Below are positions 19,960-27,997 of a stretch of DNA of 64,000 bases, piece after piece. A program made the translations under genes and the position numbers. Within the stretch, counting starts at the first letter, position 1; the number at the start of each line of letters is the position of its first letter. The stretch covers positions 434,001 to 498,000 of the forward strand of contig NZ_JABENB010000003.1 in assembly GCF_013002715.1 (NCBI RefSeq), read 5' to 3'. The stretch is from Flexivirga aerilata. Lineage in GTDB: Bacteria > Actinomycetota > Actinomycetes > Actinomycetales > Dermatophilaceae. The notes under the pieces were generated by a model. That model saw nothing but the letters and a program-made list of their open reading frames with translations, did not search any database and was not told where the DNA came from.

Positions 19960-21497
19960 GCCCCGCTCGCGTAGCGAGGGGCAACAACCCGCTGCGGGAC
20001 GCCGACGACCGTCGGCTCCCGCAGATCGCGGGACCCTGCGCTCTGGTGATGTTCGGCGTCACCGGCGACCTGGCCCGCAAGAAGTTGCTCCCCGCCATCT
20101 ACGACCTGTCCAACCGCGGGCTGCTCCCGCCGGGCTTCTCACTCGTCGGTTTCGCCCGGCGTGACTGGGACGACCAGGACTTCACCAAGATCGTGTATGA
20201 CGCCGTGCGCGCCGGCGCGCGCACTCCCTTCCGGGAGGAGGTGTGGCGGGGCCTCGAGGAGGGGCTGCGCTTCGTGCACGGTTCGTTCGACGACGACGAG
20301 GCGTTCGACGAGCTGGCGCGGCAGTTGCAGGAGCTCGACGAGCAGCGCGGCACCGGTGGCAACACCGCGTTCTACCTGTCGATCCCGCCCAGCGCCTTCT
20401 CCACCGTGACCTCCCAGCTGGAGCGCTCCGGCCTGTCGACACCGCGGCCGGGGTCCTGGAAGCGGGTGGTCATCGAGAAGCCGTTCGGTCACGACCTGGC
20501 CAGCGCGCGGGAGCTCAACAAGACCGTCGAGCGGGTCTTCCCCGCCGACGCGGTCTTCCGCATCGACCACTACCTCGGCAAGGAGACCGTCCAGAACCTG
20601 CTGGCGCTGCGCTTCGCCAACCAGTTGTTCGACCCGGTCTGGAATGCCAACTACGTCGACCACGTGCAGATCAGGATGGCCGAGGACATCGGCATCGCGG
20701 GCCGCGCCGGCTACTACGACGGCATCGGCGCGGCGCGCGACGTCATACAGAACCACCTGCTGCAGCTGCTCGCGCTGACTGCCATGGAGCAGCCGAATTC
20801 CTTTTCGGCAGACGAGCTTCGGGCCGAGAAAGAGAAGGTGCTGTCGGCGGTCCGGCTGCCGAAGGACCTGTCGACGGCGACCGCTCGCGGGCAGTACACC
20901 GCCGGCTGGCAGGGCAGCGAGAAGGTCAAGGGCTACCTGCAGGAAGACGGCATCGACCCCAAGTCGACGACCGAGACGTATGCCGCGCTGAAGCTCGACG
21001 TGCACAACCGCCGGTGGGCGGGCGTGCCGTTCTACCTGCGCACCGGGAAGCGGCTCGGCAAGCGGGTCACCGAGATCGCGGTGATCTTCAAGCGGGCCCC
21101 TGCGTTGCCGTTCACCGACACCGCGACCGAGGAGCTCGGGCAGAACGCGATCGTGATCCGGGTCCAGCCCGACGAGGGCACCACCATCCGGTTCGGGTCG
21201 AAGGTGCCCGGGGCCTCGATGGAGGTGCGCGACGTGACGATGGACTTCGGCTACGGCACCGCCTTCAATGAGTCGAGTCCTGAGGCGTACGAGCGGCTCA
21301 TCCTCGACGTGCTGCTCGGCGACCCGCCGCTCTTCCCGCGCCACGAAGAGGTCGAACTGTCCTGGCAGATCCTCGACCCGGTGGAGCGCTACTGGGCACG
21401 CAAGGGCAAGCCGGAGGGTTACGAGGCCGGCACCTGGGGTCCGGCCAGCGCCGACCGGCTGATGGAACGCGACGGAAGGGAATGGCGACTGCCGTGA
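19956..21497 (+). CDS. zwf: Glucose-6-phosphate 1-dehydrogenase
   Basis: Zwf makes 6-phosphogluconolactone and NADPH, the first oxidative step. The 513-residue protein shows the nucleotide site GVTGDLARKKLLPA, the EKPFG motif, and the active-site RIDHYLGKE. Its ATG overlaps the pgi stop. The first twelve codons (SPARVARG region) are made from a hairpin-forming repeat, an unusual addition ahead of the conserved NPLRDADDRRLP start. opcA, which encodes its assembly factor, starts 16 nt inside the 3' end. Confidence 0.97.
   Translation: MSPARVARGNNPLRDADDRRLPQIAGPCALVMFGVTGDLARKKLLPAIYDLSNRGLLPPGFSLVGFARRDWDDQDFTKIVYDAVRAGARTPFREEVWRGLEEGLRFVHGSFDDDEAFDELARQLQELDEQRGTGGNTAFYLSIPPSAFSTVTSQLERSGLSTPRPGSWKRVVIEKPFGHDLASARELNKTVERVFPADAVFRIDHYLGKETVQNLLALRFANQLFDPVWNANYVDHVQIRMAEDIGIAGRAGYYDGIGAARDVIQNHLLQLLALTAMEQPNSFSADELRAEKEKVLSAVRLPKDLSTATARGQYTAGWQGSEKVKGYLQEDGIDPKSTTETYAALKLDVHNRRWAGVPFYLRTGKRLGKRVTEIAVIFKRAPALPFTDTATEELGQNAIVIRVQPDEGTTIRFGSKVPGASMEVRDVTMDFGYGTAFNESSPEAYERLILDVLLGDPPLFPRHEEVELSWQILDPVERYWARKGKPEGYEAGTWGPASADRLMERDGREWRLP
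19960..19982 (+). repeat. Hairpin repeat inside the first codons of zwf
   Basis: GCCCCGCTCGC (19960-19970) pairs with GCGAGGGGC (19974-19982) around the loop GTA, with one bulged G. It codes for the non-conserved N-terminus of Zwf and lies directly after the ATG. It could lower translation of zwf or be a REP element captured in the reading frame. Confidence 0.6.
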
Positions 21498-22756
21498 TTG
21501 TGGATCTTCCCAGCACCACGACCAAGGACGTCAGCAAGCAGCTCGTCCGGTTGCGCGACGAGAGCGGTGCGGTCGCCCTCGGCCGGGTGATGACGCTGAT
21601 CATCGTCACCGACGAGGAGGGCGCGGACGACGCGCTCGAGGCCGCGACCCACGCCAGCCGTCAGCACCCCAGCCGGATCATCGCGGTGGTCACCGGCAAC
21701 CCGCGCGGCAAGAGCCGGATGGACGCCCAGGTCCGCGTCGGCGGCGAGGCGGGCGTGAGCGAGATCGTCATACTCCGCCTGCACGGGGAGTTGTCGAAGC
21801 ACGGCGCGAGTGTGGTGACGCCGCTGCTGGCGGCGGACACGCCCGTGGTCGCCTGGTGGCCCGGCGCCGCGAACGACGTGGCGTCCTCCCCCATCGGCAA
21901 GCTCGCGAGCCGGCGCATCACCGATGCGTCGCTCGCGAAGGATCCGCGAAAAGCGTTGCAGCGCAGGCGTGCCGACTACGCACCGGGCGACACCGACATG
22001 GCCTGGTCGCGCAGCACGCGGTGGCGCGGGCTGCTCGCGACGGCTCTCGACCTGCCGCCCTACGAGCCGGTCACCTCGGTGACGGTGACCGGGGCATCCG
22101 ACTCGGCGAGCAGCGATCTGGTTGCCGGGTGGCTCGCCGTACGCCTGAAATGCCCTGTGCGGCGGGCGCGTTCGCGTCCTGGCACCGGTCTGGTCAGCGT
22201 GCGCATGGAGCGCGCCTCCGGGCCGATCGACCTGGTGCGGCCGGATCGCCGTACGGCGACGCTCAGCCAGCCGGGACAGCCGATCCGGCGGCTGGACCTG
22301 ACGCGTCCCGGCACGGCGGAGTCGTTGGCCGAGGAGCTCGGCCGGCTCGGCGAGGACGATCTCTACCGCGATGCGCTGGTGCGCGGTCTGCCGATGGTGT
22401 CCAACGTCAGCGTGACAGCCAGCAAAGCGGTCGCCTCCGGCGATGCACCGTCGCCGCAGAAGGCGGCCCGCGCCGCCCGCAAGCGGACCACGGACGGCCC
22501 GGATCTGACGGTGAAGCAGCTCGAGGAGATGCCGCTGCCGAAGGGGGCCCCGGCCGAGTCGCGTCGCCGGAAGGCGAAGAAGACGGCTGCGAAGGCTGCG
22601 GCGACGCGGAAGGCGGCCGCGACCCGGAAGGCCGCGGCGGGGAAGGCGGCCGCGAAGGCGCCGGCTTCGAAGTCAGCCAGCAAGAAGGCGACCGCCACAA
22701 AGGTGACCGGCAAGAAGGCCGCGTCGAAGGGCGCAGCCAAGAAGGCGACCCGATGA
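21482..22756 (+). CDS. opcA: OpcA glucose-6-phosphate dehydrogenase assembly protein with a Lys/Ala-rich tail
   Basis: OpcA is required for assembly and activity of Zwf and is always its neighbour. The conserved part spans residues 1 to about 310 (VVAWWPGAAND and DLPPYEPVTSVTV regions). After a linker with LTVKQLEEMPLPKG, residues 361-424 form a low-complexity basic tail built from K, A, T, R and S (RKAAATRKAAAGKAAAKA), like a histone-H1 or HU tail. Such a tail is not needed for the family fold. The start lies 16 nt inside zwf with GGAAGGGA just before it. Confidence 0.95.
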   Translation: MATAVIVDLPSTTTKDVSKQLVRLRDESGAVALGRVMTLIIVTDEEGADDALEAATHASRQHPSRIIAVVTGNPRGKSRMDAQVRVGGEAGVSEIVILRLHGELSKHGASVVTPLLAADTPVVAWWPGAANDVASSPIGKLASRRITDASLAKDPRKALQRRRADYAPGDTDMAWSRSTRWRGLLATALDLPPYEPVTSVTVTGASDSASSDLVAGWLAVRLKCPVRRARSRPGTGLVSVRMERASGPIDLVRPDRRTATLSQPGQPIRRLDLTRPGTAESLAEELGRLGEDDLYRDALVRGLPMVSNVSVTASKAVASGDAPSPQKAARAARKRTTDGPDLTVKQLEEMPLPKGAPAESRRRKAKKTAAKAAATRKAAATRKAAAGKAAAKAPASKSASKKATATKVTGKKAASKGAAKKATR

Positions 22757-23490
22757 CCGTCGAGCGGCGCGCGACCAAGGATGAGCTCGGCGCGGCGATC
22801 GCGTCGGCGCTGGTGTCGGAAATCGTTGCGGCACAACGTGATCGCGGCGTCGCGCACGTCGTACTCACGGGTGGTTCGATGGGTGGCCTGTCGCTCCAGG
22901 ATCTGCCGTCGGCGTCCGGCATCGACTGGTCGAAGGTCCACTTCTATTGGGGCGACGAGCGATTCGTGCCGTCGGGCTCGGCCGACCGCAATGACGTCGA
23001 GGCGGACAAGGCCGCGCTCGACGCGCTGCCGGTGCCCCCGGAGAACGTGCACCGGGTGGCCTCCTCCGACCAGGCGCCCGACGCCGAGACCAGCGCGCGC
23101 GAGTACGCCGAGACGATCCGGGGCACCGAGGGTGACGGGATGTTCGATGTCGTGATGCTGGGCGTCGGGCCGGACGGGCACGTCGCGTCCCTCTTCCCGC
23201 ATCATCCGGCACAGCGAACCGAGGGCGCCATCGCGGTCGCCGTGCACGACTCCCCCAAGCCGCCGCCGGATCGGGTGTCGCTCACCTTCGAGGCCCTCAA
23301 CCGCAGCCGCCAGGTGTGGCTGATGGTCGCCGGCGCCGAGAAGGCCGATGCCGTGGCCGCCGCCCTGGCGCCCGGCGCGGACCGGTGGGATGTGCCGGCG
23401 AGCGGTGTGCACGGCACGGATTCGACGATCTGGTGGGTTGACGCGGATGCCGCGTCGAAACTGGACGATGGCGACGGTTCGGCGAGCTGA
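22753..23490 (+). CDS. pgl: 6-phosphogluconolactonase
   Basis: Pgl hydrolyses the lactone produced by Zwf. The 245-residue protein has the family motifs VVLTGGSMG, FYWGDERFVP and LGVGPDGHVASLFPHH. The ATG at 22753 overlaps the opcA stop by 4 nt; the longer open frame upstream is a shadow of opcA. It is the last gene of the tkt-tal-pgi-zwf-opcA-pgl operon, though a GNAT gene begins 23 nt inside its end and may be cotranscribed. Confidence 0.95.
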   Translation: MTVERRATKDELGAAIASALVSEIVAAQRDRGVAHVVLTGGSMGGLSLQDLPSASGIDWSKVHFYWGDERFVPSGSADRNDVEADKAALDALPVPPENVHRVASSDQAPDAETSAREYAETIRGTEGDGMFDVVMLGVGPDGHVASLFPHHPAQRTEGAIAVAVHDSPKPPPDRVSLTFEALNRSRQVWLMVAGAEKADAVAAALAPGADRWDVPASGVHGTDSTIWWVDADAASKLDDGDGSAS

Positions 23491-23938
23491 CTTCGCCGAC
23501 CCGCAGCTCGTGGGGTTCCTGAGCGCGCACCTCGCCGAGCTGGCACCCACCTCGCCACCGGAGAGCCGGCACGCCCTCGACATCGACGCACTGCGCGCCC
23601 CGGGCGTGCGGCTCTGGACCGCGTATGACGGTGAATCTCTTGTCGGCACAGTCGCTCTCGCTCCGGTTGACACCGGACACGAGGAGCTGAAGAGCATGCG
23701 CACCGACCCCGCCCGGCGCGGGCGAGGGATCGGTGCACTACTGCTCGATCACGCCCTGAGCGACGCTCGCTCGCGAGAGGTGACGCGGGTGTCCCTGGAG
23801 ACCGGCAGCGCGGACTACTTCGCCCCGGCCCGGGCGCTCTATCGCCGGCGCGGGTTCGCCGAGTGCGAGCCGTTTGCGTCATACACGGTGGATGTGCATA
23901 GCACCTTCATGACGCTCGACCTGCGAGGGACGGCGTGA
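23468..23938 (+). CDS. GNAT family N-acetyltransferase
   Basis: The 156-residue product has a complete GNAT fold; the acetyl-CoA site is seen in MRTDPARRGRGIGALLLDHAL (R-G-x-G-I/L-G pattern). Substrate is not predictable. The ATG at 23468 lies within the last codons of pgl (23-nt overlap) and matches the family start ATVRRADFADPQ. The next gene overlaps its stop. It marks the left end of the accessory insertion between the pentose-phosphate operon and rbpA. Confidence 0.88.
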   Translation: MATVRRADFADPQLVGFLSAHLAELAPTSPPESRHALDIDALRAPGVRLWTAYDGESLVGTVALAPVDTGHEELKSMRTDPARRGRGIGALLLDHALSDARSREVTRVSLETGSADYFAPARALYRRRGFAECEPFASYTVDVHSTFMTLDLRGTA

Positions 23939-24375
23939 GCGGCAGCAACGTGGTCGGCGTGCTCGCCCGAGTGTTCGTCGATGATCTGGACGGCGCGGTC
24001 GACTTCTACACATCGCTGACCGGCGTTGCGGCACAACGGTTCTCGTTTCAGGACGTCGAGCTGGCGTGGGTCGGCAACTTCCTGCTGCTCGCCGGCGACG
24101 CTTCGGTTTACGGCGATCGGACCGCCACTGTTCTGGTGCACTCTCTCGCGCCGGTCATCCGCGATCTCGCCTCCTACGACGGTGCGATCATCGAGGGCCC
24201 GACAGCCGGCCCCAACGGTCGCCGGTTGATCGCGCGACACCCGGACGGGTCGGTGTTCGAGTACATCGAGGAAGCTGGTCATCCGGCGCCCTTCATTCCA
24301 GGAACGCCGGACGATTTCACGAGCGTGCGCCGCACCTCCCATTCCGCCACGCAACACCATCCCACCGGCCACTGA
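23935..24375 (+). CDS. VOC (glyoxalase/bleomycin-resistance) family protein
   Basis: A 146-residue single-fold VOC protein with ARVFVDDLDGAVDFYTSLTG at the start and RHPDGSVFEYIE near the end. The ligand and any metal use are unclear; only one likely metal-ligand glutamate (FEYIE) is obvious. The GTG overlaps the stop of the GNAT gene by 4 nt, so the two form a small pair. The C-terminus (SHSATQHHPTGH) is polar and not part of the fold. Confidence 0.8.
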   Translation: MSGSNVVGVLARVFVDDLDGAVDFYTSLTGVAAQRFSFQDVELAWVGNFLLLAGDASVYGDRTATVLVHSLAPVIRDLASYDGAIIEGPTAGPNGRRLIARHPDGSVFEYIEEAGHPAPFIPGTPDDFTSVRRTSHSATQHHPTGH

Positions 24376-24447
24376 CAAGTCTGCCGAATCCCACGAATCA
24401 CACTGGAAACACATCGGATTCGTCGCGCCGGACCCTTCCCATGTGAT

Positions 24448-24463
24448 TCGAACAGATGTATGG
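24448..24463 (+). promoter_or_regulatory. LexA (SOS)-like box overlapping the -10 of the DUF222-HNH gene
   Basis: TCGAACAGATGTATGG agrees with the actinobacterial SOS box TCGAAC-N4-GTTCGA at 9 of 12 defined positions: the left half is perfect and the right half is degenerate. It overlaps a TATGGT -10 box (24459-24464) that ends 6 nt before the ATG at 24471, an ideal place for repression. Confidence 0.5.
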
Positions 24464-24470
24464 TTTCGGT

Positions 24471-26327
24471 ATGTCGAACCTGCAGCACGCACTCACCGAT
24501 CAGGTGATCGCCGCTGCCACCACGACCGAAGTGTTGGAGACGGCACAGACGCTGCTGCGCGCCGCGTTCGACAAGACCCGCGACGACACCACCAGCGCAC
24601 GAGGCGACGGGTCGGACCTCTCAGATGACGAGCTCCTCGACCAGGTGCTCGCGACGCAGCGGGTGCAGAACTCCGCCTGGGCCACCCAAACGCTGCGGCT
24701 GGAGCAGCTGGCGCAGCGTGAGTTCGACAAGCACCCGGAAAGCCCGGACACGTGGACGCCGTTGGAGGTGGGTGCCCGGTTGGGGTGGACCGATCGGCAA
24801 ACCAGCCTGCGACTGACCCAAGCGGTCGAGAGCGTGCGCTACACGCCGCAGCTGCTCCACCACGCCGGGACCGGCGAACTGGAGTCGCGGAAGGTGGTCG
24901 CGGTCAGCGACGCCCTCGCCGACGCAATCCCCGCAACCGACACACCCGGAGCACCCGACAGTGTCGAGGCACCTGAGTCACCCGAGGCGCCTGAATGTCC
25001 GGCCGACCTCGCCGCGATCGTCGAGGCCGAGATCCTGGCCAGTGACCCGGAGGCATCCACTTCGACGAAGCTGCGCCGGCGCGCGCAGCGCTTGTTGGTG
25101 CAGCACGCGCCGGTCGCGTCCGATCAGGCGTCCGCGGCGCGGCGGCGCGACTGCACCAACGTGACCGTCGAACCGCACTGGGAGCCGGGCATGTCCATGC
25201 TCACCGCCGTCCTGCCGTCGTTGGACGCGGCGAAGCTGATGGCCGCAGTCAACGCCCACGCCCGCCTGCTCCACGACTCGACCACCACCAGCAAGAGCCT
25301 CGGCGAATGCCGCGTCGACGCCCTGACGGACATGCTCCTGTCGAACGCGCAAGTGACGACCGAGCTCGTCTTGCACGTCCCGTTCCACCCGGACACCGCG
25401 CCGTCCACCAACGCGAGCCCGGGGACCGGCACCGGCGTGAGCGGGACCGAAGCGCCCGGCTCGCACGATGCCACGGGCACGAGTGACGCGACCGGCACGG
25501 GCGACGCGACGAGCGCGAGCGACGCAAACGGCACGGGCACGGGCGGTGGGGTTGGTGTGCTGGACCGACTGAGCATCATTGACGACGCAGCAGCAGCGAA
25601 CGGCGCGGCGCCCGGGGTCGTCGGCGCGTGGATGTCGAAGGTGCGACCGCCCGGTCCGCCGAAGGTCATCCTCCCGGTCAACCGGAGGGTCCTCGATCTC
25701 GGCGGCTACCGACCGATCAGTGAGGCGGAACGCCAACTCCAAGCGATGTTGCTCGAAGCCACGCTAGGCACTGGCACCCGGCCACCGCCTGACCCAGCGC
25801 CATCGGCGGGTCCCGTACGCACCACTGATCTCACTGATACCCGGCGAGCCGGTGATCGAGCGTGTCTTCCCCACAGACTTCCCGCGCCCACCGTGGACCC
25901 GGTGCGTTACCGACTCGGCGATGTCCAGGTCCCGGGTGTCGGTGTCATCCCCGCCACCGTGATCCGTGAACTCACCCGTCTCCTCGGGGTGAAGCTCACC
26001 CGCGCCCTCGTGGATGCCGAGACCGGGATCGTCGCCGAAACCAGCTGCCACTCGTACACACCCGGCGCCGGGTTGGCGCGGTTCGTGCGGGCCCGTGACC
26101 AGCACTGCCGGTTCCCCGGCTGCACCCGACCCGCAAAACTCACCGACCTCGACCACGTCACCCCGTATCCGGACGGTCCGACCGCAGCCCACAACCTGCA
26201 GTGCCTGTGCCGGCACCACCACCGCGCCAAACACGAAGCCGGTTGGACTGTGTCCATGACAACTGATGGCGTGTGCAGCTGGACCAGCCCCGCCTGGCAC
26301 ACCTACACCACTCGACCCGCCGACTGA
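24471..26327 (+). CDS. DUF222 / 13E12-repeat family HNH endonuclease
   Basis: The 618-residue protein has an N-terminal DUF222 region (about 1-330) and a C-terminal HNH nuclease domain with the zinc and catalytic motifs HCRFPGCTRPAKLTDLDHV, then LCRHHHRAKH. Between them lies a T/G/D/A low-complexity stretch (about residues 318-360). The family is multicopy in actinobacteria and in mycobacteria several members are SOS genes. The ATG at 24471 fits a leaderless transcript from TATGGT; an ATG at 24456 would place the -10 inside the coding region. The exact biological role of the family is unknown. Confidence 0.88.
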   Translation: MSNLQHALTDQVIAAATTTEVLETAQTLLRAAFDKTRDDTTSARGDGSDLSDDELLDQVLATQRVQNSAWATQTLRLEQLAQREFDKHPESPDTWTPLEVGARLGWTDRQTSLRLTQAVESVRYTPQLLHHAGTGELESRKVVAVSDALADAIPATDTPGAPDSVEAPESPEAPECPADLAAIVEAEILASDPEASTSTKLRRRAQRLLVQHAPVASDQASAARRRDCTNVTVEPHWEPGMSMLTAVLPSLDAAKLMAAVNAHARLLHDSTTTSKSLGECRVDALTDMLLSNAQVTTELVLHVPFHPDTAPSTNASPGTGTGVSGTEAPGSHDATGTSDATGTGDATSASDANGTGTGGGVGVLDRLSIIDDAAAANGAAPGVVGAWMSKVRPPGPPKVILPVNRRVLDLGGYRPISEAERQLQAMLLEATLGTGTRPPPDPAPSAGPVRTTDLTDTRRAGDRACLPHRLPAPTVDPVRYRLGDVQVPGVGVIPATVIRELTRLLGVKLTRALVDAETGIVAETSCHSYTPGAGLARFVRARDQHCRFPGCTRPAKLTDLDHVTPYPDGPTAAHNLQCLCRHHHRAKHEAGWTVSMTTDGVCSWTSPAWHTYTTRPAD

Positions 26328-26360
26328 GGACTGCTGATCTCGATACGGCCTCGCCTAGCG

Positions 26361-26474
26361 GCTCGGCCTACTCGATCAGCACTCGGGGCGGGTTCGGGCT
26401 GCTCGACCAGCATGAGGAGGGCTCGACCTACTCGATCAGCGCACGGGAAGCGGCTCGGGCTACTCGAACAGCAC
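26361..26474. repeat. Imperfect ~30-bp tandem repeats downstream of the DUF222-HNH gene
   Basis: Four copies related to GGCTCGGCCTACTCGATCAG begin near 26361, 26392, 26421 and 26453. Just before them is GATCTCGATACGGCCTCGCC. This type of sequence is a familiar scattered repeat in Micrococcales genomes. It lies between two converging genes and may act as a terminator or be the remains of small mobile repeats. The 154-nt gap holds nothing else. Confidence 0.6.
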
Positions 26475-26481
26475 GCCGGGG

Positions 26482-27627
26482 TCACGCCAACTCCACCACC
26501 TCACCGTCGTGCAGGGCCAGATAGACGTCGTTCCGGAGCGCGTTCGCCTCGGCAGCGGTCAGCGTTCTGTCGAGGGGACGGATGACCAGGCGCACCAACG
26601 CATTCACCTGGTTCGGCCGGAGACCGAGCCGCGCGCGTGCCGGCTCCGGCAGGTCCGCATACGCAGTCCTCGACAGCAACTGCACCGACTCGAGCTCGGG
26701 CGCGCGGTCACCAAGCGCAGCACGCACCCGGTCCCCGAGCAGCTCCTCGTCCGACCCGCTCGACAGCACCAGCGACAGATCCCGGCGCACCGCAGGCATA
26801 GCCGAAACCGGTTGATACGTGGACAGATCCAGCATCTGCCTCGCAATCCGCGGGTCGGTGGCGCGCAGCAACCGGATGTCGCCGATCGACTTGCGCAACA
26901 TCAGCGCCCGATCGAGCCCGATTCCGACCGCGACACCGGCCCACTCCGCAGGCGAAAGTCCCGCGCGCCGAAGCAACCAGGGTGCGATCAGACCGCCCTC
27001 CGCAAGTTCCAGCCACTCCCCCTGACCTGCACCCGGCCCTCCACCCGACGCATCCGTCCGCCGAACGTCGAGCTGCAGCCCACCTTCGGTGTAACTGTGC
27101 GGCGAATCGACCACGCGCCACTCGCAACCCGGCAACGCAACCCCGGCCACGGCACCGAGCGTCGCGACCAGGTCGTCCCGGTGCACCGGTGACCGCGTCA
27201 CCCGCCACAGGTCGAGTTGGTGCGGCTCCCCGGTGTGCGTGCGGTCGATCGCATCCCGCCGATAGGCAAGACCGGCCGCGGCATACAGCGCATCCGCCGG
27301 ACCACCACGCTCCAAGTGCCGGGCAAGCGCCGGCGGCAGCATCGCGCTGGTGTGACTGCGGAGCATCACCGACGAGCTCACATAACGTGAATATCGTTCA
27401 CTACGAGTGATATCCGACGGCGCGTAACCGAGCGCGTCATAGTTCGCGGCGGTCGAGACGAGCGCACTCTCCCGCAGCTGTATGACGGGACATCGCGCCA
27501 ACTCGCGCACGCTCTCGACGAGCGCACCGAGCAGTTGCTGCATCGCGTGCGGCCCCTGCCCCGGGTCGGTCAGGTCCCGGATCAGGAGCGCGTCGATCAA
27601 CTGGGTGGTGCTGAGACAGGTGGACAT
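26482..27627 (-). CDS. srmL: PheS-like orphan ligase (class II aminoacyl-tRNA synthetase core plus FDX-ACB domain)
   Basis: The 381-residue protein has a class II synthetase core: the motif 2 region LDLWRVTRS and motif 3 GVAVGIGLDRALMLRKSIGDIRLL, as in PheRS alpha. A ferredoxin-fold anticodon-binding (FDX-ACB) domain follows from YQPVSAMPAVRRDLSLVL, normally on PheRS beta. This single-chain layout recalls mitochondrial PheRS, but it is not a housekeeping PheST pair. I recall a database family named PheS-related mystery ligase (SrmL) and place it there from memory. The ATG at 27627 has GGAAGGA before it. A 23-codon ORF and a hairpin lie immediately upstream. The substrate is unknown. Confidence 0.75.
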   Translation of the reverse strand: MSTCLSTTQLIDALLIRDLTDPGQGPHAMQQLLGALVESVRELARCPVIQLRESALVSTAANYDALGYAPSDITRSERYSRYVSSSVMLRSHTSAMLPPALARHLERGGPADALYAAAGLAYRRDAIDRTHTGEPHQLDLWRVTRSPVHRDDLVATLGAVAGVALPGCEWRVVDSPHSYTEGGLQLDVRRTDASGGGPGAGQGEWLELAEGGLIAPWLLRRAGLSPAEWAGVAVGIGLDRALMLRKSIGDIRLLRATDPRIARQMLDLSTYQPVSAMPAVRRDLSLVLSSGSDEELLGDRVRAALGDRAPELESVQLLSRTAYADLPEPARARLGLRPNQVNALVRLVIRPLDRTLTAAEANALRNDVYLALHDGEVVELA

Positions 27628-27664
27628 GGCAAATCCTTCCGGCAGTGAGGGGAATGAACGATCT

Positions 27665-27732
27665 CCCTCGGCCGGCCGCCCCGGTCTCAGCCGCGCGACG
27701 CGACGAGCCCGCGGCCGAGAACCGGCCGAGGG
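27665..27732 (-). promoter_or_regulatory. Long-range hairpin across the small ORF upstream of srmL
   Basis: CCCTCGGCCGG (27665-27675) and CCGGCCGAGGG (27722-27732) form a perfect 11-bp stem with a 46-nt loop. The stem spans the coding part and stop of the 23-codon ORF. It could be an attenuator responding to translation of that ORF, or it could separate expression of the two genes. Confidence 0.55.
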
Positions 27733-27758
27733 CAACGAAATCGCCGCGTGAGTGCCAT
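27687..27758 (-). CDS. 23-residue small ORF with a strong ribosome site upstream of srmL
   Basis: The ORF runs ATG (27758) to TGA (27687) and begins MALTRRFRCPRP, ending LVASRG; six of 23 residues are arginine, with one Phe and one Cys. TAGGAG stands 7 nt before the ATG, one of the best ribosome sites in the window. The stop is 59 nt before srmL on the same strand. It may be a leader peptide controlling srmL or a peptide substrate of the ligase. No homology can be assessed at this length. Confidence 0.5.
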   Translation of the reverse strand: MALTRRFRCPRPVLGRGLVASRG

Positions 27759-27954
27759 GCGTGTCTCCTAGGTCGAATCGCACGCTAGCCGGGCGGCCGG
27801 ACACCCGTCGACCGCTTTTTCGCGGCGGGACCGCGCCCGACCGATGATTCTCCGCTCCCGCGCAGGTCGGTAGGGGTGACACCCATCGTCGGCACGAAGG
27901 AGACCACATGTTCCGCGCCGCACCGCCGGCAACCCCTACGGGGCGCCCACTTCA

Positions 27955-27972
27955 TTCAACCAACGGGTTGAA
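27955..27972 (+). promoter_or_regulatory. Operator 1 of the ArsR-SRPBCC-VOC operon
   Basis: TTCAACCAACGGGTTGAA is a perfect inverted repeat (7-bp arms, 4-nt centre) 83 nt before the ArsR start. It shares the TTCAAcC half-site with operator 2, 49 bp away centre to centre. Confidence 0.65.
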
Positions 27973-27997
27973 CATGCGTGAGCCGCGTACTACGGTT

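Noticed and set aside
24471-26327. Transposase or intact mobile element
   Set aside because: Only an HNH/DUF222 protein is seen; there are no terminal inverted repeats, target duplications or recombinase genes.
26361-26474. CRISPR-like spaced repeats
   Set aside because: Units are imperfect, nearly contiguous, have no regular unique spacers and no cas genes nearby.
26482-27627. Housekeeping phenylalanyl-tRNA synthetase subunit
   Set aside because: Core and FDX-ACB domains are on one short chain, and no pheS/pheT pair is present beside it.
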